Assembly (NCBI GenBank): GCA_021157525.1
Contig: JAGGWK010000032.1
Location: 1 to 58,835, forward strand
Origin: Candidatus Cloacimonadota bacterium
GTDB lineage: Bacteria; Cloacimonadota; Cloacimonadia; Cloacimonadales; TCS61
Length of the DNA stretch: 58,835 nt
Reading direction: 5' to 3'
The notes below the pieces were generated by a model. It worked only from the letters and a program-made list of their open reading frames with translations. It was not told the origin of the DNA and made no database searches. The translations under genes were made by a program, and so were the position numbers. Shown here piece by piece: positions 49,738 through 58,811 of the stretch (positions are counted from its first letter, which is position 1; each line of letters begins with the position of its first letter).

Positions 49738-51935
49738 TAAAAAAAGCGGTGCCCCAGTACGATGTAAAGGTACGGGCCTTTCTTTTCCGGAGAACGGGCA
49801 ACGGTGATGTTCAGCGGCCCGATGGGTGTGTAGGCACCTAACCCGGCACCGCATCCTTGTACATTCTGGCCATCAAACAGCGTTTCCTTTTGAAGGGTGT
49901 ATTTGGCATAATTGTAATGAGCGGTAGCGTATAAATTCTCCCGAAATTCCCATTGCAGGTCGGTGTGCCAGCAGAAGAGCCGAGTGGCGGTGACGTTCAT
50001 GAACTTGAGTCCCCAAAAGGGATAAACCCCGCTTTCGTAACTGGTAGAGCCACCCAGATAAAGGTATTGATCTGCCGCCACATCTTCCCCCTCTACCATT
50101 CCAATCTCCACGCCATGAGAGATAGCGACTTTGGGTAACGTTTTATTAGTCCAGATAAAATCGAAGGTAGCACGCTGCACGGGATTACTCATGGTCTTCT
50201 TATCATCCAGGTGCACCTTATAATTATTTTCTACCACAAAATTGACGTAATGGCCGTGGGTGGGAAAGCTTTGGCGATTCATGGTATCACTGCGTATCCA
50301 TCCACGGGTTGTAAAGTTATTTGAGCGGGAAACCGATGAATCCCAGGAATCGGGAACTGCCTGGGGATCCAGTCGTATGTATTTGTATTCACATGCTCCG
50401 CCCAATTCAAAACTGCTCGCATAAGTGGTGCGTAAGCCCACGTTGGCAATCAGGGATTTGTAGTCGTAACTGGCCTTCAGTTTGTTAGTATGAAAGGCAT
50501 AGATGGGGATATACCACTTGCGCAGGGTTACATCAACATTGAAGCCCAAACCGGGTTTCCATCCTGTATAGATAAAGTAGGATGCACGGAGAGATGGGTT
50601 TTCTCCCACATTGGCGTCTATGCCAACAGTCGATCCCTGGCCCACAACATTGCGGAAAAGGGCGTTTATCAACAGGGATGAGTAGAGCTGATTATCGTAG
50701 GCCACGCCAACATTGAGGTAGTGGGTGGTTTTTTCTATCACCCGCACAAAGAGATTCACACCGCTGGGAACCGGCTCCAGTTTGTAGCTTACCCGTTCGA
50801 AATATTGGGTTCCATACACCCGCTCGATAGCGGTATCCAGTTGATCCGGTGAAATCCAGCTGTTTTTCTTCAATTGCAACATTCGTTTCACCGTAGCACT
50901 TGAGACGTTGCGCAATCCTTGAACATAAATTTTCCGGATGTGCAACGAATCCACGGTGAGGGGCCAGCGGGTGTCTTGTTTCGGCGGGAAGTTGGTGCGC
51001 AGAGAATCTGCCAGGTGCTTCAGTGTTTGGTATTGGTTGCGTGCGGCAATTTCGCCCTTTTCGATGATGGCGCTGGTTTTATTAAAGTCCATGATGGAAA
51101 AGTCTTCCACCTCGGGATCAATAATATAGTCGCACAGTTTCCGCTGTTCCAACGTAGAGCGATTGCCCATGAAGTTTACCGACTGCTGCATGATGCGCAC
51201 CAGAGAATTGAGCTGCTTGCGGGTATATAGTGGCGAGCTCACATCCACACCGATCACGATATCAGCGCCCATCTCCCGTACATCCTGCACGGGAAAGTTG
51301 CGCACCAGACCGCCATCCACCAGAAGTTGTCCATCGATATCCATCGGTGAAAATGCCGAAGGAATAGACATGCTGGCACGGATGGCATCGGGAAGATAGC
51401 CGTCTTTGAGAACCACCACCTCGCCGGATTCTATGGCTGTGGCGATGCAGCGGAAGGGAATGGGAAGGTCGTTGAAATCCTCTATGTGATGGGCAGACAA
51501 CGTGAGGCGAGAGAGGAGAGCGGTAATGTTTTGGCCAGCTACCAATCCGGTAGGCAGTGAAATGTGAGATTGTTCGATGGGAAAGGATGCGGCATAGCGG
51601 TCTTGCAGTTCCCGTTCCTTCAGGCTCAGCTGACGGCGCGAAACTCTGTCCAGGAGCAGGTCATCCCAATTTTGTGCCAGCATTATTTTTTCCAGATCAT
51701 CAGAGCGGTACCCGATGGCATAGAGTCCGCCGATAATGCTTCCCATGCTGGTTCCACTGATGTAATCAATGGGGATACCCAGTTCTTCAATCACCTTCAG
51801 TGCGCCGATGTGTGCCAATCCTTTGGCACCTCCACCGCTGAGCACAAGCCCTATCTTCGGGCGCTGAGACTGATTATTCTGGGCTGCCAATCCCGAAAAA
51901 ACCAGAAGAAAAAGAAAAAACCACATTTGTTTCAT
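49737..51935 (-). CDS. Patatin-like phospholipase with POTRA and Omp85-type barrel
   Basis: The start is ATG 51935 after AGGA; the track begins 48 nt earlier. The 732-aa protein has a signal peptide (WFFLFLLVFSGLAAQ) and a patatin lipase domain with SGGGAKGLAHIG, the nucleophile GTSMGS and the DGG dyad in LVDGGLVRNFP. A POTRA-like region follows (HIRKIYVQGLRNVSSATVKR), then a 16-strand-type barrel ending GHRFF. This is the type Vd (PlpD-like) design in which the lipase is placed outside or at the outer membrane. The barrel, final Phe and arrangement are seen; secretion is inferred. Confidence 0.9.
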   Translation of the reverse strand: MKQMWFFLFLLVFSGLAAQNNQSQRPKIGLVLSGGGAKGLAHIGALKVIEELGIPIDYISGTSMGSIIGGLYAIGYRSDDLEKIMLAQNWDDLLLDRVSRRQLSLKERELQDRYAASFPIEQSHISLPTGLVAGQNITALLSRLTLSAHHIEDFNDLPIPFRCIATAIESGEVVVLKDGYLPDAIRASMSIPSAFSPMDIDGQLLVDGGLVRNFPVQDVREMGADIVIGVDVSSPLYTRKQLNSLVRIMQQSVNFMGNRSTLEQRKLCDYIIDPEVEDFSIMDFNKTSAIIEKGEIAARNQYQTLKHLADSLRTNFPPKQDTRWPLTVDSLHIRKIYVQGLRNVSSATVKRMLQLKKNSWISPDQLDTAIERVYGTQYFERVSYKLEPVPSGVNLFVRVIEKTTHYLNVGVAYDNQLYSSLLINALFRNVVGQGSTVGIDANVGENPSLRASYFIYTGWKPGLGFNVDVTLRKWYIPIYAFHTNKLKASYDYKSLIANVGLRTTYASSFELGGACEYKYIRLDPQAVPDSWDSSVSRSNNFTTRGWIRSDTMNRQSFPTHGHYVNFVVENNYKVHLDDKKTMSNPVQRATFDFIWTNKTLPKVAISHGVEIGMVEGEDVAADQYLYLGGSTSYESGVYPFWGLKFMNVTATRLFCWHTDLQWEFRENLYATAHYNYAKYTLQKETLFDGQNVQGCGAGLGAYTPIGPLNITVARSPEKKGPYLYIVLGHRFF

Positions 51936-51968
51936 AGACATTCCTGATAAATAACTTTTTGATTGTAT

Positions 51969-51997
51969 GAAATATTGAAGCAACGCCCATGCGTCAA
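51969..51997 (-). promoter_or_regulatory. Promoter of the patatin gene
   Basis: On the minus strand TTGACG and TATTTC are separated by 17 nt, about 34 nt before the start. A second TTGACGCATG sits on the plus strand near 52053, toward the TetM-like gene, though its -10 is weak. Confidence 0.5.
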
Positions 51998-52111
51998 TGA
52001 GTTTTTGCTTTTACCATCCTTCAATGCCAGGGATTTGTTGCAAATTCCCTCCTTGACGCATGATTGCCCATTTCCCTGATCGATCACAAGATAATGAATA
52101 AAGGGAAGATC

Positions 52112-54085
52112 ATGCAAAAGATGCGGAATATCGGTATTTTGGCTCATGTGGATGCTGGGAAAACCACGATAACAGAACAGATGCTTTTTCTGGCAGGGGA
52201 GTTACACCGGCTGGGCAATGTAGATGCCGGCAACAGCGTGAGTGATAGTATGAAGGTGGAGCAGGAGCGGGGTATTTCTGTGCGTTCCGCAGCCCTTCGC
52301 TTTGAATACCAGAATGTCATTTTTAATCTCATCGATACACCGGGGCATAGCGATTTTTCTGGAGAAGTGGAGCGGGCACTTTCCGTGCTGGATGGTGCAA
52401 TTCTGGTGATTTCAGCTGCCGAAGGCATCCAGGCGCAAACCACTGTTTTGTGGCAGTATCTCCGCACGTTGGCCATTCCCACTATTATTTTTATCAACAA
52501 AATAGACCGCATTACCGCCGATGTCGAAGGCGTTCTGGATGGCATCGAAGCGTCCCTCTCTCCTCATTTTGTGTTGCTCCAGCGTCCGGTAGCTCAGGCA
52601 AGTATGGATGCAAACATCGTGCCCTGGGATGCCGATATTGCCGCAGATGAGTGGTTTAGTGGAAATGTCGATAAGATCGTAGAGCAGGATGACACCCTTT
52701 TGATGCGGTATCTGGAGGGAGAAGCTCTTTCAACCCAGGAGCTCGCAATCAGCCTGGGAGTATCCTGCCGTGCAGCAAAGCTGCACCCGGTGCTGTTGGG
52801 TGTGGCCAAAAGAGGTGTGGGTATTTCTGAATTGTTACAGGGGATTATAGATTTTTTACCACAGCCGGCAATGGCAGCAGCACCGGAGCCACTGGCCGCC
52901 AGAGTTTTTAAGATAATCCACGATCCCGGGCTGGGGAAAATAACTTTTCTGCGGGTATTTGGCGGTAAATTCCAGCCTCGGGATCTATTGCATAATGCCA
53001 CCCGTGGGATAGATGAAAAGGTAAATATGATCAAGATACATCGGGCCAGTGGCTGGCAGGATACTCCCTATGCCGCAGCTGGCGATGTTGTGGCAGTGGC
53101 GGGGTTGAAGTCTGCTGCGGTGGGTGATGTCTTGGGAACTGACCTGTTGCCAGAGAAACCGCTTCTATCGGTTGCGCCTTTTTCGGTGCAGGTAGTGGCA
53201 GAGGATCCAACGGATTACACCGCATTGGCTCAGGCACTGGGCATCCTGAATGCAGAAGAACCAAACCTCAATTTTGTGTGGGATCGGGATGAACGGACTT
53301 TTACCGTAGAGGTGATGGGTTATATTCATATCCAGATTTTACAGCAGATTATCCACGATCGTTTTGCCATAGCGGCCCGACTTACCGAGCCCATAATTAT
53401 CTATCGTGAAACCCCGCTGCAAACGGCAACAGGCAGCGAAGCTTACACCATGCCGAAGCCCTGTTGGGCTGTGGTTTCCTATCGCATTGCACCCGGGAAA
53501 CCGGGCTCAGGACTGGTGTATCATTCGGAAGTGTCGGTAGATAAAATTGCGTCAAAATACCAGAAAGAAATCCAGCGCATGCTGCCCGGCGCATTGAAGC
53601 AAGGGCCGCTGGGTTGGCAGGTAACAGATATTGATATTACCCTGATAGATGGTGAAGATCACGAAATGCACAGCCGTCCCGGGGATTTCACTATTGCCAC
53701 CATGATGGCCGTTATGAAAGGTCTCACCCAGAGGGGCACCACCTTACTGGAACCGGTTTTTGCCTACAGCATTACCATTGAAGAGGATAAATGCGGAAGA
53801 GTGATGACTGACATCATAAAGATGCGGGGCAGCTATGAGCCCCCGGTTATCCAAAGGGGATTTGCCACCATCAGCGGCGTGGTTCCCGCTGCTACTTCTC
53901 TCGATTACCAGATTACTCTCAGCAGTATCTCAAGCGGAAAGGCGGTGTTCTATACACATTTTTCGGGTTATCGGCCATGCGCAGTGGCAGAAGGATCTAT
54001 CCGGCCATATAATGGTGTTCATCCACTGGATCGATCAAAGTTTATTTTGAAAATGCGCGGTGCAATTATTCAGGGGGCTTTGTAG
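52112..54085 (+). CDS. EF-G-like translation GTPase of the TetM/ribosome-protection family
   Basis: The start is ATG 52112 after AAGGGAAG; ATG 52094 is also possible. The 657-aa product has the full elongation-factor layout: G domain (AHVDAGKTT, DTPGHSDF, NKIDR), domains II-III, domain IV and a final domain V (RGSYEPPVIQRGF). Length and the opening MRNIGILAHVDAGKTTITEQ match TetM/TetO and OtrA-type proteins, which release tetracycline from the ribosome. A chromosomal gene with no mobile element nearby may be a housekeeping or drug-sensing factor rather than an acquired resistance gene; this cannot be decided here. Confidence 0.85.
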   Translation: MQKMRNIGILAHVDAGKTTITEQMLFLAGELHRLGNVDAGNSVSDSMKVEQERGISVRSAALRFEYQNVIFNLIDTPGHSDFSGEVERALSVLDGAILVISAAEGIQAQTTVLWQYLRTLAIPTIIFINKIDRITADVEGVLDGIEASLSPHFVLLQRPVAQASMDANIVPWDADIAADEWFSGNVDKIVEQDDTLLMRYLEGEALSTQELAISLGVSCRAAKLHPVLLGVAKRGVGISELLQGIIDFLPQPAMAAAPEPLAARVFKIIHDPGLGKITFLRVFGGKFQPRDLLHNATRGIDEKVNMIKIHRASGWQDTPYAAAGDVVAVAGLKSAAVGDVLGTDLLPEKPLLSVAPFSVQVVAEDPTDYTALAQALGILNAEEPNLNFVWDRDERTFTVEVMGYIHIQILQQIIHDRFAIAARLTEPIIIYRETPLQTATGSEAYTMPKPCWAVVSYRIAPGKPGSGLVYHSEVSVDKIASKYQKEIQRMLPGALKQGPLGWQVTDIDITLIDGEDHEMHSRPGDFTIATMMAVMKGLTQRGTTLLEPVFAYSITIEEDKCGRVMTDIIKMRGSYEPPVIQRGFATISGVVPAATSLDYQITLSSISSGKAVFYTHFSGYRPCAVAEGSIRPYNGVHPLDRSKFILKMRGAIIQGAL

Positions 54086-54172
54086 TGCCCCGCAGGGATT
54101 GGAAAATTTCCAGCAGTAGAATACCATGAGAAGTTTGGAATTACATTCATATCTCAGGTAAAAAAGTGGTTT

Positions 54173-54184
54173 CATGGGCCCATG
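54173..54184. repeat. 12-bp palindrome CATGGGCCCATG
   Basis: A perfect 12-bp palindrome in the short gap between two convergent genes, with TTT and AAA just outside. No T-run long enough for a terminator. Confidence 0.4.
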
Positions 54185-54197
54185 GAAAGAAGTAAAA

Positions 54198-54860
54198 TCA
54201 GTGTATCTGTTCCCAATAGCGTTGAATCTGGCGATAATCTGATGCATAAAAATCCGCTTCTTCCCGAATGGCAGAGGCTTCCCATGCTGAGTTTGCATCT
54301 TCTATAGCCCACACCTGCATCTCTGCTGCATGAGCCGCCTGAACACCCACCAGCACATCTTCCATTACGATGCAGTTATTTGGCGATGTATCCAGTTGGG
54401 ATGCAACCCGTAAGAATATATCCGGAAAGGGCTTACCTCTTAAATTGCTGCATCCTGCCACAATGGTTTCAAAATAAGAGAGCACGCCATTGGCTTCTAA
54501 TACGATGTTCGCCAGTTCCAAGCTGTTACTGGTGCCTACTCCCATCTTTATATTCTGACGATGCAGCATCTCCAGAAATTCTTTGGCTCCGGGTTTTAGC
54601 TTCACATCTTGCATATAGTGTTTGCGAACCATCTCTGTCCATTCTGCGATGATGGATTCCGGCGAGTCTTGAAAGTCAAATTTTTCTTTGAAATACTGGG
54701 CGATTTCTGTGATGCTGTTGCCACCTTCCACATTTTGAAAAAGGTCAGGGGGCACCGTAATGCCCCGCTTCGCTAAAAATTCCCCGTCAACCCGATGCCA
54801 CACTCCCATAGAGTCTATCAGTGTGCCATCCAGATCGAAAATGACAGCTTTATAAATCAT
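54198..54860 (-). CDS. HAD-superfamily hydrolase, beta-phosphoglucomutase-like
   Basis: The 220-aa phosphatase or mutase has FDLDGTLIDS (nucleophile Asp), GVGTSNSLELAN (motif II), GKPFPDIFLRVA with the motif III lysine and the VMEDVLVGVQAAHAA acidic motif IV. The cap is the helical class I type. It lies at the end of the minus-strand phn group, about 30 nt after phnE, with AAGGA ahead. It is not PhnX, whose nucleophile motif differs, so the substrate is likely a sugar or nucleoside phosphate; its location suggests an imported organophosphate. Confidence 0.85.
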   Translation of the reverse strand: MIYKAVIFDLDGTLIDSMGVWHRVDGEFLAKRGITVPPDLFQNVEGGNSITEIAQYFKEKFDFQDSPESIIAEWTEMVRKHYMQDVKLKPGAKEFLEMLHRQNIKMGVGTSNSLELANIVLEANGVLSYFETIVAGCSNLRGKPFPDIFLRVASQLDTSPNNCIVMEDVLVGVQAAHAAEMQVWAIEDANSAWEASAIREEADFYASDYRQIQRYWEQIH

Positions 54861-54889
54861 CTTAAATCCTTACAAACATTGCAAAACCA

Positions 54890-55894
54890 TCAGCTGTTTT
54901 GCAGCTTTTCCCGCACCTTTGCACTTATGATGTCCATAGTCCACACAACCGCAGCGATGAGCCAGATGATGATACCCACATTGTGCCATCGAAGCATCTG
55001 CTGCTGTTGGAGCAGTAAAAGCCCGATACCGCCGCCGCCAACAAAGCCCACGATGGTTGCCATGCGAACGTTGATATCCCAGCGATAGATGGTAAAGGCC
55101 AGGAATGGTGAGACGATTTGGGGAACAACGGCATAAACCCACGTTTGCAGCGTTGTGGCACCGGTGGCTTGTATCGCCTCCACTGTGCCATGGTCGATGT
55201 TCTCGATCTGTTCAGAATAAAGTTTGGTAAGGGCTGCAATAGAATGGACCATTAATGCCAGCATCCCTGCATAAGGTCCGATACCTACCCAAACCGAAAA
55301 GATGATGGCCCACACCACGGCTTCTATCGAGCGGAATATGGTGGCTATGGTGCGGATGATAAGATACACGGTATTCCCCAGCAGTGTGTGGGGCATCAGA
55401 TTACGAGCAGCAAAAAAACTGAGGACAAAGGCAAGGGGAATGGCAAAAACCGTGGCCAGCAACGCCAGATAAATGGTTTCGGCCAGGGCTGCCAGACATT
55501 CAGATAAAATGCCAAGATTAGGAGAGAAGATTCCATTTACTATCGTTCCGGCATTTTGGAACTTCATGAAAAACTTGTAGGGATTCACCTGCACAATAAT
55601 CCATCCCACCACAAAGGTCGTGATTATCAACACAACGAGAAACCATCCCCAAAAGGTATGCATCCAAGGTTTTTTTCCCTCTGCCGAAAAACCATATCCC
55701 CAGCAGCCAATAGAATATCCCGTTATATTTTGCACAACTGCAACCAAAACACCTACGATGACGACATACAAAAGATCGACGGATAAACCTGCCCATTCAT
55801 TGGCCAGATAGGCGATGCATCCAATGAAATATACCGAAATAACCAGGTCGAGAATGACAGATAATACGCGTTTTTTTACTTTTTCTATGTTCAT
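54890..55894 (-). CDS. phnE: Phosphonate/phosphate-ester ABC transporter permease
   Basis: The 334-aa membrane protein has about eight helices, longer than the usual six-helix PhnE because of two extra N-terminal helices. The typical cytoplasmic loop is seen as VEAIQATGATTLQTWVYAVVPQ, and RSIEAVVWAIIF and GFVGGGGIGLLL also match PhnE. Start and the phnC stop overlap by 4 nt. With PhnC and PhnD it imports a phosphonate, phosphite or phosphate ester. Confidence 0.9.
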   Translation of the reverse strand: MNIEKVKKRVLSVILDLVISVYFIGCIAYLANEWAGLSVDLLYVVIVGVLVAVVQNITGYSIGCWGYGFSAEGKKPWMHTFWGWFLVVLIITTFVVGWIIVQVNPYKFFMKFQNAGTIVNGIFSPNLGILSECLAALAETIYLALLATVFAIPLAFVLSFFAARNLMPHTLLGNTVYLIIRTIATIFRSIEAVVWAIIFSVWVGIGPYAGMLALMVHSIAALTKLYSEQIENIDHGTVEAIQATGATTLQTWVYAVVPQIVSPFLAFTIYRWDINVRMATIVGFVGGGGIGLLLLQQQQMLRWHNVGIIIWLIAAVVWTMDIISAKVREKLQNS

Positions 55895-56658
55895 CGGATT
55901 TCCACCTCTTCTGCGTCTTCTCCATAAATTGATTGGAATCGGGCTTCATCTATCTCTTGAGGGGAGCCGTCAAAAACGATTTTGCCGCCCTTCAGTGCAA
56001 TCACCCGAGTGCCGTATTTACGAGCCAAACTGAGAAAATGAAGGGAACAAACCACGGTCATGTTCTCTTCGTGATTGAGTACTCCCAGATATTTCATCAC
56101 TGAATCTGCTGTAGCAGGGTCCAGGCTGGCGACCGGCTCATCGGCGAAGATCATCTTGGGATGCTGCATCAGGGCCCGGGCAATGGCTACTCGCTGTTGC
56201 TGGCCGCCACTGAGGTTTTTGGTCTTTTTCCTGGCAAATTCTGAAAGGCCAACCCGGTTCAGGTTTGCCATTGCTTCTGCCACATCATCCTTTTGGTGAT
56301 TGAAGGCAAGAGCATGCCACAGAGAAACATAACCCAACTTTCCACTGAGTACATTGGTAAGGGAACTCAAATTTTTGATGAGGTTGAATTGCTGGAAAAT
56401 CATCCCGATTTGACGACGTATCCTCCTCAATTGAGCTGGATTGGCATTCACCACATCCTGATCGAGAATTGTCACATCCCCAGAGCTGGGCTCAATCAAA
56501 CGATTGAGGCATCGCAGCAAAGTGGATTTTCCCGAACCCGAGAGGCCCAGCAAAATGATGAATTCACCCTCATGAATAGTGAGGTTAATCCCCTTGAGTG
56601 CATGGGTCCCACTGTCATAAGTCTTATGCAGATTTGTCGTTTGTATGATGCTCTTCAT
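55891..56658 (-). CDS. phnC: Phosphonate/phosphate-ester ABC transporter ATPase
   Basis: The 255-aa ATPase has Walker [16 protein letters not shown], the PhnC-type loop ([23 protein letters not shown]), the signature [12 protein letters not shown], Walker [13 protein letters not shown] and the H-loop VVCSLHFL. It drives PhnE import. The start is 11 nt after phnD with a weak ribosome binding site. Confidence 0.94.
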   Translation of the reverse strand: MKSIIQTTNLHKTYDSGTHALKGINLTIHEGEFIILLGLSGSGKSTLLRCLNRLIEPSSGDVTILDQDVVNANPAQLRRIRRQIGMIFQQFNLIKNLSSLTNVLSGKLGYVSLWHALAFNHQKDDVAEAMANLNRVGLSEFARKKTKNLSGGQQQRVAIARALMQHPKMIFADEPVASLDPATADSVMKYLGVLNHEENMTVVCSLHFLSLARKYGTRVIALKGGKIVFDGSPQEIDEARFQSIYGEDAEEVEIR

Positions 56659-56669
56659 AGATGTTAACT

Positions 56670-57575
56670 TTATTGTACCAGTTCGGAGATATCCATGCCC
56701 AGCAGGGAGATAGTTTTGCGTACCACATCATAATCGGCATCTGTGGCCCGAACAAAATTATCGATATCAAGCAGTTTCACCAGAGTTTCATGGCCAGATT
56801 CCGTAGCGGCAAAATCCAGCAGCGCCTGGGTGATCTTTTCTTTCATTTCAGTTGGCAACCCTTTGCGGTAGGTCACCGTATCATTGGGAATCCAGTCAGT
56901 GTAGCCTATAACTTTTACCTTTTCCAGGATGTCTGGATAGGTCTGTAATACTGCCCGCCTGGCATCCCGAACCGTGCCGTCTTCGTTATCTGGTGCCCAA
57001 AAGGAGCAGCCCACATCAGCTCGTCCCTGATATACGGCAAGGATGGCTTGGGGATGTCCGCCAGAAAAGAAGGATTGTGCCGGCTCGATGCCCTTTTGCT
57101 TGAGCAATGCATGAGGATACATATATCCCGAAGTGGAGGCTGCATCTGTGTAGGCAATCACTTTCCCCTGGATGTCTTCGATACAATTTACATCGCCATC
57201 GGTGCGGGCGACAAACTGTCCTTTGTATTTTGCCAGACCCTTCCGTACAACGGTGAGGGCAACTTCAGCATCGTATTTTTCATGAGCCAATACGTAGGCA
57301 AAGGTGGCAAACCACGCGATGTCTGTCTCGTCAGTTCCCATGGCCTCTATCACAGAAGCATAACTGGTGGGCACTGCCACTTTGAAATAGTAACCGGTTC
57401 GCTCCGTTAAATAATCCGCCACTGCTTTACCGTTGGTGATGATGGTTCCCGCTTCCATAGATGGGACAAAGTACATTTTTATGGGATTAGATTTTGATCC
57501 CAAGGGTTCATTTTTACCACAACTCAGCAGGGCAAGGGTGATGACAATTCCTAGTAAAAGTTTCCAATACCTCAT
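56670..57575 (-). CDS. phnD: Phosphonate/phosphate-ester binding lipoprotein
   Basis: The 301-aa receptor has a lipobox (ITLALLSC, Cys about residue 19), so it is probably a lipoprotein facing the periplasm. The PhnD/PtxB-type fold is visible in YFVPSMEAGTI, DETDIAWFATFAYVLAHEKY and SFFSGGHPQAILAVYQGRAD (phosphonate-binding loop with Ser/Gly/His). AAAGGAGA precedes the ATG. First transport gene of the operon, 13 nt after the YjjG-like gene's stop. Confidence 0.9.
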   Translation of the reverse strand: MRYWKLLLGIVITLALLSCGKNEPLGSKSNPIKMYFVPSMEAGTIITNGKAVADYLTERTGYYFKVAVPTSYASVIEAMGTDETDIAWFATFAYVLAHEKYDAEVALTVVRKGLAKYKGQFVARTDGDVNCIEDIQGKVIAYTDAASTSGYMYPHALLKQKGIEPAQSFFSGGHPQAILAVYQGRADVGCSFWAPDNEDGTVRDARRAVLQTYPDILEKVKVIGYTDWIPNDTVTYRKGLPTEMKEKITQALLDFAATESGHETLVKLLDIDNFVRATDADYDVVRKTISLLGMDISELVQ

Positions 57576-57588
57576 TTAAAATCTCCTT

Positions 57589-58266
57589 TTATGATACAAC
57601 TGATTTCAGCCCGTTTATCCCATCGATATGGTAGGTGAAAATCGCCTTTTTATCGGTACCACCCTTGGGATTTACCCAACAGGTGTCAATGCCAAATTCC
57701 GTAGCACCCACAATATCAGTTTCGTAGTTATCCCCTATCATCAGGATGCGGGATCTGTCTTTTTCTCCCAATGCTTCACAGGCGATTTCGAATATCCGAG
57801 GATGCGGCTTGGGATATCCGACTTCTTCAGAAATGATGACTTTTGGAAAATAGGAGGCCAATCCGGAATGTGCCAGTCGTGCTCGTTGCACATCGGCCAG
57901 GCCGTTTGTGATAAGGCCAATGGAAAATCGTGTGCTGCACCATGCAACCGCATCCAGTGCATGGGGTAACAAAAAACCACATTGGGAAAGGATGTTTATG
58001 TATGTGGCTGCAGCCCGGGATGCATCCAGCTTGAGCCTGTGTCGCTTAAATAGCTGGTCGAAACGTTGTACCCGCAACTGTTCACCACTCACTTCCCCTG
58101 CAGAAAATTGCTTCCACAGCCGGTGATTGATCTCTGTATAATCGTCGCGAAAATCCTGCGGGTTCAGCTGATACTGCCGAAAAGTTGCATCAAATGCGGT
58201 GGCTTCTGCCTTGGTGAAATCAAATAAAACCTCGTCGGCGTCGAATAACAACGTTGAATACTTCAC
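57589..58266 (-). CDS. YjjG-family HAD pyrimidine nucleotidase
   Basis: The 225-aa protein has LLFDADEVLFDF (the FDADxxLFDF hallmark of YjjG), GLITNGLADVQRARL, VGYPKPHPRIFE and IGDNYETDIVGA. It is likely a house-cleaning 5'-nucleotidase for noncanonical pyrimidines or a related phosphatase. GGGAGGAAGA favours GTG 58266 over the ATG 12 nt upstream, which has no ribosome binding site. It is the first gene of the phn operon, and the only source of a promoter lies upstream of it. Confidence 0.85.
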   Translation of the reverse strand: MKYSTLLFDADEVLFDFTKAEATAFDATFRQYQLNPQDFRDDYTEINHRLWKQFSAGEVSGEQLRVQRFDQLFKRHRLKLDASRAAATYINILSQCGFLLPHALDAVAWCSTRFSIGLITNGLADVQRARLAHSGLASYFPKVIISEEVGYPKPHPRIFEIACEALGEKDRSRILMIGDNYETDIVGATEFGIDTCWVNPKGGTDKKAIFTYHIDGINGLKSVVS

Positions 58267-58319
58267 TCTTCCTCCCATGGTTCAATGGCTGAACTCAGTT
58301 TTATCGTCAATGGTTTTTT

Positions 58320-58592
58320 GTGGCTTCCGCTGCCAAGTACCCAGCCTGGTTCCCCAATACCCACAAAGTGCCATTTATTTTTGCCACCGAAACCGCCGAA
58401 TCCATCCGCTTTCTCCAGCAATTCCCGGATATGCAGCGACAGGCAGAATCACTGGAAATTGCGGCACCCTCACATGAAAAAACAACCCGACCGTTTCAAC
58501 GGTTTACCTCATACTGTATCCGGTCCCATCCTTCTTCACTGCTGACGAACCTCACCGTAACGACACCAAAGCTCATATCCGACATAAATTAA
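58320..58592 (+). pseudogene. Possible gene remnant upstream of the right-edge ORF
   Basis: The frame has protein-like stretches (WFPNTHKVPFIFATETAESI, RFLQQFPDMQRQAESLEI) but no ribosome binding site, and the overlapping frame (58285) is also open. The region may hold the end of a broken gene divergent from yjjG, or chance. No family recognised. Confidence 0.22.
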
Positions 58593-58655
58593 AGTTGACA
58601 CTCATTTCCAAAAACCAATTGTTGGCAATGATGTTACCCGAACCAGGGAGATGCT

Positions 58656-58808
58656 ATGAGAATTGGATTGGAAGATTGCGTTACAGATGAACACAGGAGT
58701 ACTGCGTTGATTTCTTACGCCGAGATTTATACGCATGTGTCGAACGTAGTAAAGAATAAAATCGTTAGTCCATTAGACAATTTGAAATTAGGTAAGGAAA
58801 ATGAATAA
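58656..58808 (+). CDS. Small 50-aa protein at the right edge
   Basis: Too short for the ORF track. ATG 58656 follows AGGGAG at good spacing. The product begins MRIGLEDCVTDEHRSTALIS and ends DNLKLGKENE; it is soluble, with no signal peptide or domain that I recognise. A second ATG (58812, MPKSKDYI...) just after its stop stays open to the window edge, so this may be the first gene of a small operon continuing to the right. Confidence 0.45.
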   Translation: MRIGLEDCVTDEHRSTALISYAEIYTHVSNVVKNKIVSPLDNLKLGKENE

Positions 58809-58811
58809 TGA

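Noticed and set aside
51564-51947. 127-aa plus-strand ORF antisense to the patatin gene
   Set aside because: A shadow frame; the patatin motifs are certain.
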